Assembly: GCF_006715865.1 (NCBI RefSeq)
Contig: NZ_VFOA01000001.1
Coordinates: forward strand, 2,914,001-2,978,000
Reading direction: 5' to 3'
DNA: 64,000 bases
DNA from: Cellulomonas sp. SLBN-39
GTDB lineage: Bacteria; Actinomycetota; Actinomycetes; Actinomycetales; Cellulomonadaceae
Shown here: positions 15,003 to 24,099 of the stretch, piece by piece
Layout of the letters: each line of letters starts with the position of its first letter
How positions within the stretch are numbered: position 1 is the stretch's first letter
Translations under genes and position numbers: made by a program
Notes under the pieces: generated by a model
Database searches by the model: none
The model's input: the letters and a program-made list of their open reading frames with translations, nothing else
What the model was told of the DNA's origin: nothing

Positions 15003-17750
15003 TCAGGCCGGGATGCGTCGGGTGACGGCCTTGCCGGCCTCGATCAGCAGCAGCACCCCGACGGCCACGGCCGCCGTGAGGGCCCAGTCGCGCAGGCCGA
15101 TGGGTGCGGACTCGAACCAGTCGTTCATGAACGGCGCGTAGGTGAACACGAGCTGCAGCACGAGGAGCGACCCGACCGCCACCCACACGACCGGGTTCCC
15201 GACCAGCACCCGCGGCGTCAGGCTCGAGCGGTGCAGGAACCGGCACGAGAACAGGAACGCGATCTGCCCGAGCACGAGCATGGTCACGGCGCTGGTCTGC
15301 GCGACCCCGTCGGAGGCGCCCAGGTCCTTCTCGACGAGGTACACCGCCAGGGTCGTCCCGCCGATGAGCAGGGACGCCCACACCACGAGCACCAGTGCCC
15401 GGCGCGAGAGCACCGGTTCGCGCGGGGAGCGCGGCGGGCGGTCCATGATGCCGGGCTCGGCGGGCTCGTACGCCAGGGCGAGGGACAGCGTCACGGCGGT
15501 GACGAGGTTGACCCAGAGGATCTGCACGGGCGACAGCGGCAGCGTCAGGCCCAGCAGCACCGCGACGAGGATGACGAGGGACTGCGCGCCGTTGGTCGGC
15601 AGCAGGAACACCACGGACTTGCGGATGTTGTCGTAGATCCGCCGCCCTTCCTCCACGGCCCGCTCGATGGTGGCGAAGTTGTCGTCCGCGAGGACGATCT
15701 CGGCGGCCTCCTTGGTGGCCTCCGTACCCTTGATGCCCATGGCGATGCCGATGTCCGCGCGGGTCAGCGCGGGCGCGTCGTTCACGCCGTCGCCGGTCAT
15801 GGCGACGACCTCGCGGTGCGACTGCAGGGCCCGCACGATCCGGATCTTGTGCTCGGGGCTCGTGCGCGCGTACACGTCGACCTCGCCCACGCACCGGCGC
15901 AGGTCCTCCTGGCTCATGGCCTCCAGCTCGGGGCCCGTCAGGGCCTGGACCTGCTCGCCGGCAGGGACGATGCCCAGCTCCCGGGCGATCGCGACGGCGG
16001 TGCCCGCGTGGTCGCCCGTGATCATCTTCACGGCGATGCCGGCACGGTGGCACTCGGCGATCGCGGCCACCGCCTCGGGGCGCGGCGGGTCGACGATGCC
16101 GACGAGGCCGAGGAAGACCAGGTCGGTGTCGACGTCGTCGATCTCGAGGGAGTCGTCGGCCGCGGCGGCCGGGCGGTGCGCCGCCGCGAGCACCCGCAGG
16201 CCGCGGGCACCGAGCTCGTCGACGGCGCGCTCCCAGCGCTCCTGGTCGAGGGGCACGGGTGCGCCGTCGGGGCCGCGCTGCGCGGTCGAACGGTCGAGCA
16301 GCCGGTCGGGCGCCCCGACCACGTGCACCTGACGCGTGCCGTCGGCCAGCGCGTCGAGCGTGGCGGAGAACTTGTGCGCGGAGTCGAACGGCACGGCGGC
16401 GAGCCGGGCGGTGCCGGTCGGGTCGACCCCGGCCTTGCGCGCCAGGGTGCGCAGGGCGCCCTCCGTGGGCTGGCCCACGACCCGCCAGCGGCCGTCCTCG
16501 TCGGTGACGACCTGGGCGTCGTTGCACAGCGCGGCGGCGAGGACGAGGGCGTGCAGGTCGCCGTGCTCCGCCAGGTCGGCCGGTGCGTCGGCGCCCTCGG
16601 GCGTGACCCGGCCCTGCGGGTCGTAGCCCAGGCCCTCGACCGTGTACGTGCCCCCCGCGGTGACGACCGTCCGCGCCGTCATCTCGTTCTTGGTCAGGGT
16701 GCCGGTCTTGTCCGAGCAGATCGTCGTCACCGAGCCCAGGGCCTCGACCGCGGGCAGCTTGCGGGTGATCGCGTGCCGGCGGGCCATCTGCTGCACGCCC
16801 AGCGCGAGCGTGATGGTCACCAGTGCGGGCAGGCCCTCCGGCACCGCGGCGACCGCGAACCCGATGGCGGCGGAGATGAGGTCGGGGGTGTCGAAGTCGT
16901 GCACGACCCGCCCGATGACGAGCATCGCCCCGGCCATGAGCAGGATCCCGCGCGAGAGCAGGGTCCCCAGGCGGCCGAGCTGGCGCTTGAGGGGCGTGTC
17001 CAGGTGGTCGACCTCGGCGATGAGGGCCTGGATGCGGCCGATCTCGGTGCCGCCGCCGGTGGACGTGACGACACCCAGCCCGGTCCCGGCGGACACGATC
17101 GTGCCCGAGAACAGCATGCTCGACCGGTCGCCGACCCCCGCGTCCTCGCCGACCGCGGCGACGTCCTTGACCGCGGGCACGGACTCCCCGGTGAGCGCGG
17201 ACTCGTCGACCTGCAGGTGGGTGGCCTCGAGCAGCCGCACGTCCGCCGGCACCTTGTCGCCGCCGCGCACGCGCACCACGTCGCCCGGCACGAGCGTGGC
17301 GGCGTCGACGTCGCCCCACCGTCCGTCCCGGCGCACCGTGGCCTCGAGCGAGAGCATGGTGCGGATGCCGTCGAGCGCGCGCTCGGCCTGACCCTCCTGC
17401 ACGAACCCGACCACCGCGTTCGCGACCGCGACGACGAGGATCACGGTGAAGTCGACCCAGTCGCCCAGGAAGGCCTTGAGCACGGCCGCGGCGAGCAGGA
17501 TGTAGATGAGCACGTCGTCGAAGTGCCCGAGGAACCGCAGCAGCGCCGGCGTGCGCGCGGCGGTCGGCAGCCTGTTGGGACCCGCCTCGTCGAGGCGCCG
17601 GGCCGCGTCGTCCGTGCCCAGCCCGTCGGGCGTCGACCGCAGGGCGGCGAGCACCTCGTCGGGCGTGCGGGCGTACGGGCGCGGGTCGTCGGGTGCGGGG
17701 TCCGCCGTCAGCGCCTGCGCCGTCGTGCGGTCGGCCGGGCTCGGTGCCAT
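15003..17750 (-). CDS. P-type cation-transporting ATPase (P2A-like, CtpF/Ca2+ type)
   Basis: A 915-residue ATP-driven cation pump in the membrane. It has the N-terminal cation-ATPase domain, TGESVPAVK in the actuator domain, PEGLPALVTITLALG in M4, the phosphorylation loop CSDKTGTLTKNEM (Asp near residue 347), and TGDGVNDAPAL in the hinge. The overall pattern is P2A, similar to mycobacterial CtpF. Two Ca2+ ligands of the animal pump are not conserved: M5 reads PTNGAQSLV where Glu is expected, and M6 reads NLVTAV where Asp is expected, so the ion is uncertain. The ATG at 17750 is preceded by GAGGTG; it is monocistronic and convergent with the LexA-box gene. Confidence 0.88.
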   Translation of the reverse strand: MAPSPADRTTAQALTADPAPDDPRPYARTPDEVLAALRSTPDGLGTDDAARRLDEAGPNRLPTAARTPALLRFLGHFDDVLIYILLAAAVLKAFLGDWVDFTVILVVAVANAVVGFVQEGQAERALDGIRTMLSLEATVRRDGRWGDVDAATLVPGDVVRVRGGDKVPADVRLLEATHLQVDESALTGESVPAVKDVAAVGEDAGVGDRSSMLFSGTIVSAGTGLGVVTSTGGGTEIGRIQALIAEVDHLDTPLKRQLGRLGTLLSRGILLMAGAMLVIGRVVHDFDTPDLISAAIGFAVAAVPEGLPALVTITLALGVQQMARRHAITRKLPAVEALGSVTTICSDKTGTLTKNEMTARTVVTAGGTYTVEGLGYDPQGRVTPEGADAPADLAEHGDLHALVLAAALCNDAQVVTDEDGRWRVVGQPTEGALRTLARKAGVDPTGTARLAAVPFDSAHKFSATLDALADGTRQVHVVGAPDRLLDRSTAQRGPDGAPVPLDQERWERAVDELGARGLRVLAAAHRPAAAADDSLEIDDVDTDLVFLGLVGIVDPPRPEAVAAIAECHRAGIAVKMITGDHAGTAVAIARELGIVPAGEQVQALTGPELEAMSQEDLRRCVGEVDVYARTSPEHKIRIVRALQSHREVVAMTGDGVNDAPALTRADIGIAMGIKGTEATKEAAEIVLADDNFATIERAVEEGRRIYDNIRKSVVFLLPTNGAQSLVILVAVLLGLTLPLSPVQILWVNLVTAVTLSLALAYEPAEPGIMDRPPRSPREPVLSRRALVLVVWASLLIGGTTLAVYLVEKDLGASDGVAQTSAVTMLVLGQIAFLFSCRFLHRSSLTPRVLVGNPVVWVAVGSLLVLQLVFTYAPFMNDWFESAPIGLRDWALTAAVAVGVLLLIEAGKAVTRRIPA

Positions 17751-17844
17751 CGGGTTCACCTCGGGTCGGACGTCGTCGACGTGCCTGGCACGTGCATCGT
17801 GGCACGGCCGCCCAGCCTGGGCGCGGGGGAGGGCGGGTGTGGCA

Positions 17845-17878
17845 CGAGGCCGCACCCCGGGGTCGGGGTGCGGCCTCG
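17845..17878 (-). terminator. Terminator of the PEPCK-like gene
   Basis: A perfect 14-bp stem (CGAGGCCGCACCCC / GGGGTGCGGCCTCG) with a six-base loop lies about 70 bases past the stop of the 17951-19861 gene and before the ATPase gene. Confidence 0.7.
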
Positions 17879-17950
17879 CACGGCGGCCGGGCGGGTGGCC
17901 CGGACGCGGGTCGCGTCGCCCGCACGGCACGGGCGGCGCAGGTCAGGGCG

Positions 17951-19861
17951 TCACACGTACAGCGGTGTGAGGGCCACGTAGTCGTCGATCGTGCCGTCGG
18001 CCATGACGGTCTCGATGATCCGGCGGCCCAGCGGGTCGAGGTCGTCGGTGAGGAACTGCTCGAGCTCGGACTTGAAGAACCCCGTGAGGATGGCGCAGCC
18101 GGCGTCATAGGCCTCGAGGCCCACCTGCGACTGGTACTCGGGCTGCAGCAGCGTCGGGCGGATCTGCTGCCCGTCGAGCTTGATCTCCTTGGGCCGGTAC
18201 CCGAACAGCGAGCACCGCGCGGGCGTGAGCTGCTCGGGCAGGATCCGACCGCCGCCGCGCCGCGCCAGGTACTCCCGGGTCAGCCACTCGGCGGAGAAGC
18301 CCACCTTGTACGCGCCGATGTGCTGGTTGGGCGTGAGCACGTACCGGGTGCGGTCGTTCTCGACGAGCTGGTGCAGCAGCAGGTTCGCCGCGGCGACCTT
18401 GGTGCCGGTGGAGAAGGGCCAGTAGGAGCCGACGCCCTCGGCGACCATGCCGCCGTGCTTGAGGGCCTTCTTGACCTCCTTGCTCTCGCCGATCGAGGGG
18501 TTCTTGTCCCCGCGCGGCGCGATGAGCCGCCACACCCACGCCAGCGACGGCGGGATGACGTGCATCATGCCCATGATCCCGTAGCTCGGGTTCTCCCGCG
18601 TGCACAGCGGCATCCGGACGCCGAACGTGCGGACGTCGACCTCCTTGGGCTCGCTGATGACGTTCTTCACCGAGCCGCGGGGGATGACCACCCGCGGGTT
18701 CGGGCACCGCTTGCCGTTGGAGTCGAGCGTGTGCTCCCAGGGCAGTGCGGTGGCGTCGGCGACGCCGTCGATCGAGAGGAACACCAGCGGCTGGTCGGGG
18801 TCGATGACGGCCCGCTCGAACGCGGGGTCCTCGCCGTAGCTCGTCATGTTGTCGACGCGGACGAACCAGCCGGCCTCGGCGTCGGCCACGACCAGCTTGC
18901 GGGTGCCCTTCTGGATGGACGGGTGGCACAGCGTCATGTCGTCCGTGACGGGGGCCAGCGCCGACGTCTCGCCGAGGAGGATGTGGTACGGCTCGTCGCG
19001 GACCACGTTGGTGCCGACGAGGATGCGCCCGTCGTCCTCGCGGCGGATCTCCTGGCACATCTCGGACTTGCCGCCGCCCGAGGCGCCCTCGTGCATGATC
19101 ACGGTCTCGTTCTCGTACGGCGTGGTCACGCGCACGCTCGAGGCGTGGGCCGTGAGCCAGCCCTCCTGCTCGCCGATGTCGAGCAGCACCGAGAACACGC
19201 CCTTCTTGGCGCTGGGGCCCGGGTACAGGTTGTACGCCCACACCTCGTGCAGGGTCGTCGAGCGGTTGTGCACGACGACCTGGCGGCCCTCGAAGTGCGT
19301 GTGCCGGAACGGCGGGGCGCAGTACAGGACCGACCGCGGCGTGAACGGCCCGATCTCGTCGAACGTCACCCAGCCCTGCAGGTCCACGAGGGTGAGCGCG
19401 AAGAACGCCGAGCTCACGGGCACGACGGCCAGCGACGGGTAGCCGTGCACGGGGCCGCCGGCCTTGAACGGCACGACGACGAGCTCCTGGGTGGCCAGCC
19501 AGTCCAGGGTCTCCTGGCGCGTGTCGTCGAACCCGGTGCCGAACACGTCGCGGTAGCGGGGCTTGTCGGTCGGCAGGTCGTCGGCGATCCGCATGCAGTC
19601 CGGGTCGCGCCGGCGCATGTAGTCCTCGGGGTAGTTCACGGCGAGCCCGTTGCGGCAGCGCGTCACGGTCGCCTCCGGCACCATGCGGCCGTCGACCTCG
19701 TACTCGACGGTGAACACGGGGCCGCCGTCGGGCCCGAGGCACAGCTCGTACAGCTCGGCCCGCGTGGCGGGCACGATGATGCGCGGGCACTTCTCGAGCG
19801 CGGCGCGCACCTCGGGGGGCAACGAGACGTCGAGCAGGCTCTCGGGGACGGTGACGCTCAC
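17951..19861 (-). CDS. PEP carboxykinase-like P-loop protein (probable DUF4914 family)
   Basis: A 636-residue protein whose centre carries a PEPCK-type nucleotide loop, HEGASGGGKSEM, at about residues 258-269. Further features are RNGLAVNYPEDYMRRRDPDC near the N-terminus, FEGRQVVVHNRSTTLHEVW, and FSTGTKVAAANLLL and TPNQHIGAYKVGFS in the C-terminal half. Length and layout fit the uncharacterised DUF4914 family, related to ATP-dependent PEP carboxykinases. GTG 19861 is preceded by AAGGAG five bases away. The gene stands alone with its own terminator. A kinase or carboxykinase reaction is plausible, but the substrate is unknown and I am not sure of the family number. Confidence 0.72.
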   Translation of the reverse strand: MSVTVPESLLDVSLPPEVRAALEKCPRIIVPATRAELYELCLGPDGGPVFTVEYEVDGRMVPEATVTRCRNGLAVNYPEDYMRRRDPDCMRIADDLPTDKPRYRDVFGTGFDDTRQETLDWLATQELVVVPFKAGGPVHGYPSLAVVPVSSAFFALTLVDLQGWVTFDEIGPFTPRSVLYCAPPFRHTHFEGRQVVVHNRSTTLHEVWAYNLYPGPSAKKGVFSVLLDIGEQEGWLTAHASSVRVTTPYENETVIMHEGASGGGKSEMCQEIRREDDGRILVGTNVVRDEPYHILLGETSALAPVTDDMTLCHPSIQKGTRKLVVADAEAGWFVRVDNMTSYGEDPAFERAVIDPDQPLVFLSIDGVADATALPWEHTLDSNGKRCPNPRVVIPRGSVKNVISEPKEVDVRTFGVRMPLCTRENPSYGIMGMMHVIPPSLAWVWRLIAPRGDKNPSIGESKEVKKALKHGGMVAEGVGSYWPFSTGTKVAAANLLLHQLVENDRTRYVLTPNQHIGAYKVGFSAEWLTREYLARRGGGRILPEQLTPARCSLFGYRPKEIKLDGQQIRPTLLQPEYQSQVGLEAYDAGCAILTGFFKSELEQFLTDDLDPLGRRIIETVMADGTIDDYVALTPLYV

Positions 19862-20106
19862 GGCAGCTCCTTCGTCGCAGGTGCGACCGGGTGCGTGCGC
19901 CCTCGCGGTGGGCGGGTGCGTGGGCGGCCCGGCCGAGCGTCGTCGCGCACGCGGAGGTCGTCCCCGGGCGCGGCGTGCTCTTGACCTGGACGTTACGGCT
20001 GCTCGACCCCGTTCGTCGTGGGACCTTCGGCCGGGCCGGGGCCGGGTCCGGCGTGCCCGGCACCGGCGTGTCGTGCGGCCCCGGTCGGCCGGCGTGGTCC
20101 CGGGCG

Positions 20107-20991
20107 TCAGGCAGGGTCGCCGACGGGTGCCGCAGGGGCCGGTGCGGCGGCCGCGGCGCGCCGGCGCCGGGAGCGCCGCACGAGCACCACCGGGACGACG
20201 ACGAGGGCGACGGCCGCGGCCCAGGGCAGCAGGACGCCGACGACCACGAGCGTCGCGCGCGCGGCCCCCACCAGCCCGGCCCAGCCCGACCCCAGCCCGT
20301 CGAGGAACGTGCGCGGCCCGGCCTGCGCGACGGGTGTGCCCGCCGGCGGGTACAGCTCCACGTGCAGCGTCGACAGCGCCACCCGGTCGGCCACGCGGGC
20401 CCGCTCCGAGCGCAGCTGCTCGAGGTTCGACTGCCGCTGCGTCAGGGCCTCCTCGGCGGCGATCACGTCGGCGTTGGTGCGCGCCCGCGACAGCAGGTCC
20501 TCCATGCGGGCCACCGACACCTCGGTGGCCGAGATGCGTGCGTCGAGGTCCTCGGCGGCCGCCGTGACGTCCTCCCGGCTGATCGTCAGCTCCTCCACCA
20601 CGCCGATCCGGTCCAGCTCGGCCGTGACCTCGTCGACCGTGCCGGCCGGCACCCGGATCGTCAGGCGTGCGCTGCCGGGGTCGTCCTCGGTGCCGGCCCG
20701 CTCGTACCGGTCGTCGACGCGGCCCTCGACGCGCTCGACCAGGGCGACGACCTGCCGCACGGCCTCGTGCGGGTCCGCCACGGCCACGTACACGTCGCCG
20801 GTCTGCACGACCTGCCGGTCGTCCTCGCCGCTCGAGGACGTGTCGCCGCCCTCGTCCGCCGCCACGCCGTCCATCTCCTCGGCGACGTCCTGCCGGGCCA
20901 TCTCCACGGACGACGCGCCCGCGTCGTCGCCCCCGCCGCTGCACGCGGCGAGCAGGGCGACGAGCACCGCGGCGGTGGCGCCCGCCAGCAC
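20107..20991 (-). CDS. DUF4349-domain lipoprotein (5' end probably frameshifted)
   Basis: A 294-residue envelope protein with a lipobox (LLAACSG, Cys17), a DUF4349 domain (about 60-225, with a coiled-coil centre ISATEVSVARMEDLLSRART) and a C-terminal transmembrane segment followed by a basic tail. The function of the domain is unknown. The only start in this frame, GTG 20991, has no ribosome-binding site and gives a signal peptide with no positive n-region. One base less in the C7 tract at 21083-21077 would join it to an ATG at 21106 and restore a normal N-terminus ending in RARRRRH before the hydrophobic stretch. That ATG has a TACCGT box (21120-21115) eight bases upstream. Confidence 0.8.
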   Translation of the reverse strand: MLAGATAAVLVALLAACSGGGDDAGASSVEMARQDVAEEMDGVAADEGGDTSSSGEDDRQVVQTGDVYVAVADPHEAVRQVVALVERVEGRVDDRYERAGTEDDPGSARLTIRVPAGTVDEVTAELDRIGVVEELTISREDVTAAAEDLDARISATEVSVARMEDLLSRARTNADVIAAEEALTQRQSNLEQLRSERARVADRVALSTLHVELYPPAGTPVAQAGPRTFLDGLGSGWAGLVGAARATLVVVGVLLPWAAAVALVVVPVVLVRRSRRRRAAAAAPAPAAPVGDPA

Positions 20992-21255
20992 GTGCCGTCG
21001 CCGCCGGGCGCGGCCGGCCGGTGGCGTGCCGCCCCGTGCGGGCGGGGCGAGTCGCGCAGCGGCCTCGGGGGCGGTCGGGGGGGACGGTGCGCGTGGTCCT
21101 CGTCATACCTGGCCACGGTAGGCACCTCGGGCCCGTGACGTCGACGGTTGGCGCGATCGTGACCGGAACGGCACCGGATCACCCCGTCACGGTGACCTGG
21201 CCGTGACCTGGCGCCCGTCCTGACGCGCGGCCGAGACCGCGCCGTGACCTGGATG

Positions 21256-22209
21256 TCAGTCCGCGTACCCGGCCGCGGCCCACAGGTGCGTCGCCGCGAC
21301 GGCACGGTACGGCGACCACGGTCCGGCGACGGCGGCGACGGCCTTCGGGTCGGGCAGGTCGAGCACCCGGCGCAGCACGAGGTCGCCGCCGGGGAACGCG
21401 TCCCGGTCGCCCAGCGCCCGCAGCGCCACGACGTCGGCGGTCCACGGGCCGATCCCCGGGAGGGCCAGCAGCCGCGCGCGCACCTGCGCGAGGTCCGCGC
21501 CGGGCGCGAGCACGAGCCCGTCGGCGCACGCCGTGGCGAGGGCGTGCACCGCGCGGGCCCGCGCGTGCGGGACCCGCAGCACCGCCTGGAGCGCGACGGG
21601 GTCGACGGCGGCGAGCGCGTCCGGCGCCGGGTAGGCGAGCAGCCCGTCCGGTCCCGGCGTGCCGTACGCGGTCGCGAGCCGACCGCCGCACGTGCGTCCC
21701 GCGGCCAGGGTCACCTGCTGGGTGAGCACCGCCTGCACGGCGGCCTCGAACCCGTCCGGGTGCCCGAGCACCCGCAGGTGCGGCCGGGACCGCAGCAGGG
21801 GCGCGAGGCGCCGGTCCCGCCCCAGGTGCGCGTGCGCCGCCGCCAGGTCGTCGCCGAGGCCGAGCCACCGGTCGAGCAGCGCCCCGGTGGCCGCGGGCGG
21901 GGCGTCGGCGGTCGCGCTCACGCCGTCGGTGGTCACGCGCACCGTCACGGGCGTCGGCCCGCCACCGAGGTCGACCAGCCGGCGCACGGTGCCCGCGGCG
22001 TCTGCGGCCGGGCTGCCGGCCGCACCCGGCGTCGGGTCGTCGTCGGCCGGTGCCGCGTCCAGCGCGACGTCCTCGACGCCCGGCACGGCTCGGGCGCCGA
22101 ACGAGACCAGCACGGCGCGTGCGTCCACCGGGGTGACCCGCGTCACCGTGACGGGTGACGGCCGCACGGGCGCGGTCCCGGCGTCGCGCGGCAGGTGCGG
22201 CGTCGTCAT
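21256..22209 (-). CDS. alkA: AlkA-type DNA-3-methyladenine glycosylase II
   Basis: A 317-residue base-excision glycosylase that removes alkylated purines from DNA. Residues 1 to about 120 form the AlkA N-terminal fold. The rest is the HhH-GPD domain: FEAAVQAVLTQQVTLAAGR, the helix-hairpin-helix LPGIGPWTADVVALRAL (about 250-266) and the catalytic Asp276 in FPGGDLVLRR. There is no Ada or methyltransferase fusion. The ATG at 22209 has a TACGGT -10 box (22221-22216) exactly six bases before it, so the mRNA is probably leaderless. Other alkylation-repair genes (ogt with a WYL regulator) lie 3 kb away. Confidence 0.9.
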   Translation of the reverse strand: MTTPHLPRDAGTAPVRPSPVTVTRVTPVDARAVLVSFGARAVPGVEDVALDAAPADDDPTPGAAGSPAADAAGTVRRLVDLGGGPTPVTVRVTTDGVSATADAPPAATGALLDRWLGLGDDLAAAHAHLGRDRRLAPLLRSRPHLRVLGHPDGFEAAVQAVLTQQVTLAAGRTCGGRLATAYGTPGPDGLLAYPAPDALAAVDPVALQAVLRVPHARARAVHALATACADGLVLAPGADLAQVRARLLALPGIGPWTADVVALRALGDRDAFPGGDLVLRRVLDLPDPKAVAAVAGPWSPYRAVAATHLWAAAGYAD

Positions 22210-22221
22210 CCGTCGACCGTA

Positions 22222-22656
22222 CGGGTTTTCACCCGCGGTTGCGGGCCGCGGCGATCGGGCTGATCTTTGACGGTTCAGCGACGTTCGGTCGAGAGAACGT
22301 CAAGGCCATGTGACGTACTGGTCACACGTTCGACATGCCAGACGTGACGAACGGTGCCACACTCGACACAGCCGATCGCGGGGACGTGCAGCTCCCGTGA
22401 CCGGCCGCACCAAGGTCCGGCGAGAGCCGGCCGGCCCGGGAGGGTCCAGGGAGTGCGCCACGCCTCGTGCCGGCGAGACGCCTCTTGCGCCGGGTCCCGC
22501 CCCCGTCCGACGGGGGCGGGACCGGTCGCTCCCACCGCTGCACCCGTCCCACCACCAGCGTCCCCGCCAGCGCGGCCGGGCACGCGCCGCGTCGAGGGTG
22601 AGCACGCTCACGGCGTCCGGACCGCTTCCCCTGGTGCCGGTCCGCGGGCCTCTGCC
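22222..22656. other. Long intergenic region with inverted repeats and a strong hairpin
   Basis: No convincing gene is seen between alkA and mscS. The stretch holds three inverted repeats in 75 bases: GACGTTC...GAACGTC (22280-22301), TGTGAC-N6-GTCACA (22309-22326) and CGTTCG...CGAACG (22327-22353). A 15-bp perfect hairpin with arms GGTCCCGCCCCCGTC follows at 22493-22523. It could hold regulator sites for the divergent genes or a small RNA ending at the hairpin; neither can be shown from sequence alone. Confidence 0.4.
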
Positions 22657-22668
22657 TAGCCTGGACGG

Positions 22669-24075
22669 ATGACCACTCCCTCCGTGGCCACCACCGTCCC
22701 CCTCCGTGCCGAGCCCGCCGCCGTGCCGACGCCCTCGCCGACCGACGGCGAGGTCCTCGTCGCCGCAGCGCGCGACGTCGGCGACGTCCTGCTGCTGGTC
22801 CTCGCCGCGCTCGCCGCCGTGGCCGTCGCGTACGTGGCGGCGGCCGTCATCGGTGCCGTCGTGCGCCGCGTCGCACGCCGCTCGACGGTCGCCGCCGAGC
22901 TGTCGCGGCGCTCGCGCCGCCCGCTGCGGGCCGTGCTCGTGGTCGTCGCCGTGTGGGTCGCCGCCCGGCTCAGCACGTCCGCCGACGAGGTGTGGCGCCC
23001 GGCGCTCGAGCACGTCGCCCTCATCGCCCTCATCATCACGCTGACCTGGCTGGTCGGGTCGTTGGCCTTCGTGCTCGAGGACCTCGCGCTCGCCCGGTAC
23101 CGGGTCGACGTCAAGGACAACCGGCACGCGCGCCGCATGCGCACCCAGGTGCAGGTGCTGCGCCGCCTCACCGTCGCGGTGCTCGTCCTCGTCGCGATCT
23201 CGGCCGTGCTGCTGACGTTCCCCGGCGCCCGGGCCCTCGGGGCCAGCCTCTTCGCGTCCGCCGGGCTCCTGTCGATCGTCGCCGGCCTGGCCGCCCAGAG
23301 CTCGCTGGCGAACATGTTCGCCGGCATCCAGCTGGCCTTCACCGACGCGATCCGTGTCGACGACGTCGTCGTCGTCGAGGGGGAGTGGGGGCGGATCGAG
23401 GAGATCACCCTGACGTACGTCGTGGTGCACGTGTGGGACGACCGGCGGCTCATCCTCCCCTCCACGTACTTCACGACGACGCCGTTCCAGAACTGGACCC
23501 GGCGCGCGGCCGAGCTGCTCGGCACCGTCGAGATCGACGTCGACTGGCGTGTCCCGGTCGACGCGATGCGTGCCGAGCTCGCCCGCCTGCTCGCGGCCAC
23601 CGACCTGTGGGACGAGCGCGTCGGCATCCTCCAGGTGACCGACGCGGTCGGCGGCGTGGTCCGCGTCCGCGCGCTGGCCAGCGCCGTCGACGCCCCGACC
23701 CTGTTCGACCTGCGCTGTCACGTGCGTGAGGGCCTCGTCGCGTGGCTCCAGCGCGAGGCGCCGGAGGGTCTGCCCCGCACGCGGCTGGAGCACGACGGCC
23801 GACCGTCCGAGGTGGTGCCCGAGCGCCCGGCGCCGCAGCCGGCCGACCGGCTCTTCACCGGGAGCACCGACGCCGTCGCGCGGTCGCAGGCCTTCAGCGG
23901 GCCGGGGCAGGAGGTCATCGACGAGCGGGAGCACGCCGCGCACCGGCAGGACGAGCCGGACCCTGCCGACGGACCGGCCGACGAGCCTGCGGGCACGGCC
24001 GCGCGCGACGTCCCGCCCGCGCAGCACGCCGACGGGCGCGGCGAGGACGACCCCGTCCGCGGCCGGGGCGAGTGA
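22669..24075 (+). CDS. MscS-family mechanosensitive ion channel
   Basis: A 468-residue membrane channel that would open under membrane tension to release solutes during osmotic downshock. There are several N-terminal membrane segments (about 38-62, 82-98, 105-125 and 165-185). The MscS core follows: the pore helix GLLSIVAGLAAQSSLANMFAG (about 197-217), then the beta-domain with DVVVVEGEWGRIEEITLTYV and LPSTYFTTTPFQNWTR. The last 80 residues are hydrophilic and acidic and extend past the usual family end. The ATG at 22669 has TAGCCT six bases upstream, so the mRNA is probably leaderless. It is convergent with the WYL regulator gene. Confidence 0.9.
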   Translation: MTTPSVATTVPLRAEPAAVPTPSPTDGEVLVAAARDVGDVLLLVLAALAAVAVAYVAAAVIGAVVRRVARRSTVAAELSRRSRRPLRAVLVVVAVWVAARLSTSADEVWRPALEHVALIALIITLTWLVGSLAFVLEDLALARYRVDVKDNRHARRMRTQVQVLRRLTVAVLVLVAISAVLLTFPGARALGASLFASAGLLSIVAGLAAQSSLANMFAGIQLAFTDAIRVDDVVVVEGEWGRIEEITLTYVVVHVWDDRRLILPSTYFTTTPFQNWTRRAAELLGTVEIDVDWRVPVDAMRAELARLLAATDLWDERVGILQVTDAVGGVVRVRALASAVDAPTLFDLRCHVREGLVAWLQREAPEGLPRTRLEHDGRPSEVVPERPAPQPADRLFTGSTDAVARSQAFSGPGQEVIDEREHAAHRQDEPDPADGPADEPAGTAARDVPPAQHADGRGEDDPVRGRGE

Positions 24076-24099
24076 CGCCGCGGCCCGCACGCCGCTGCC

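Noticed and set aside
22309..22326. TGTGAC-N6-GTCACA as a CRP site
   Set aside because: The known CRP core is TGTGA-N6-TCACA; here the spacing between those halves is eight, so it is only listed as an inverted repeat.
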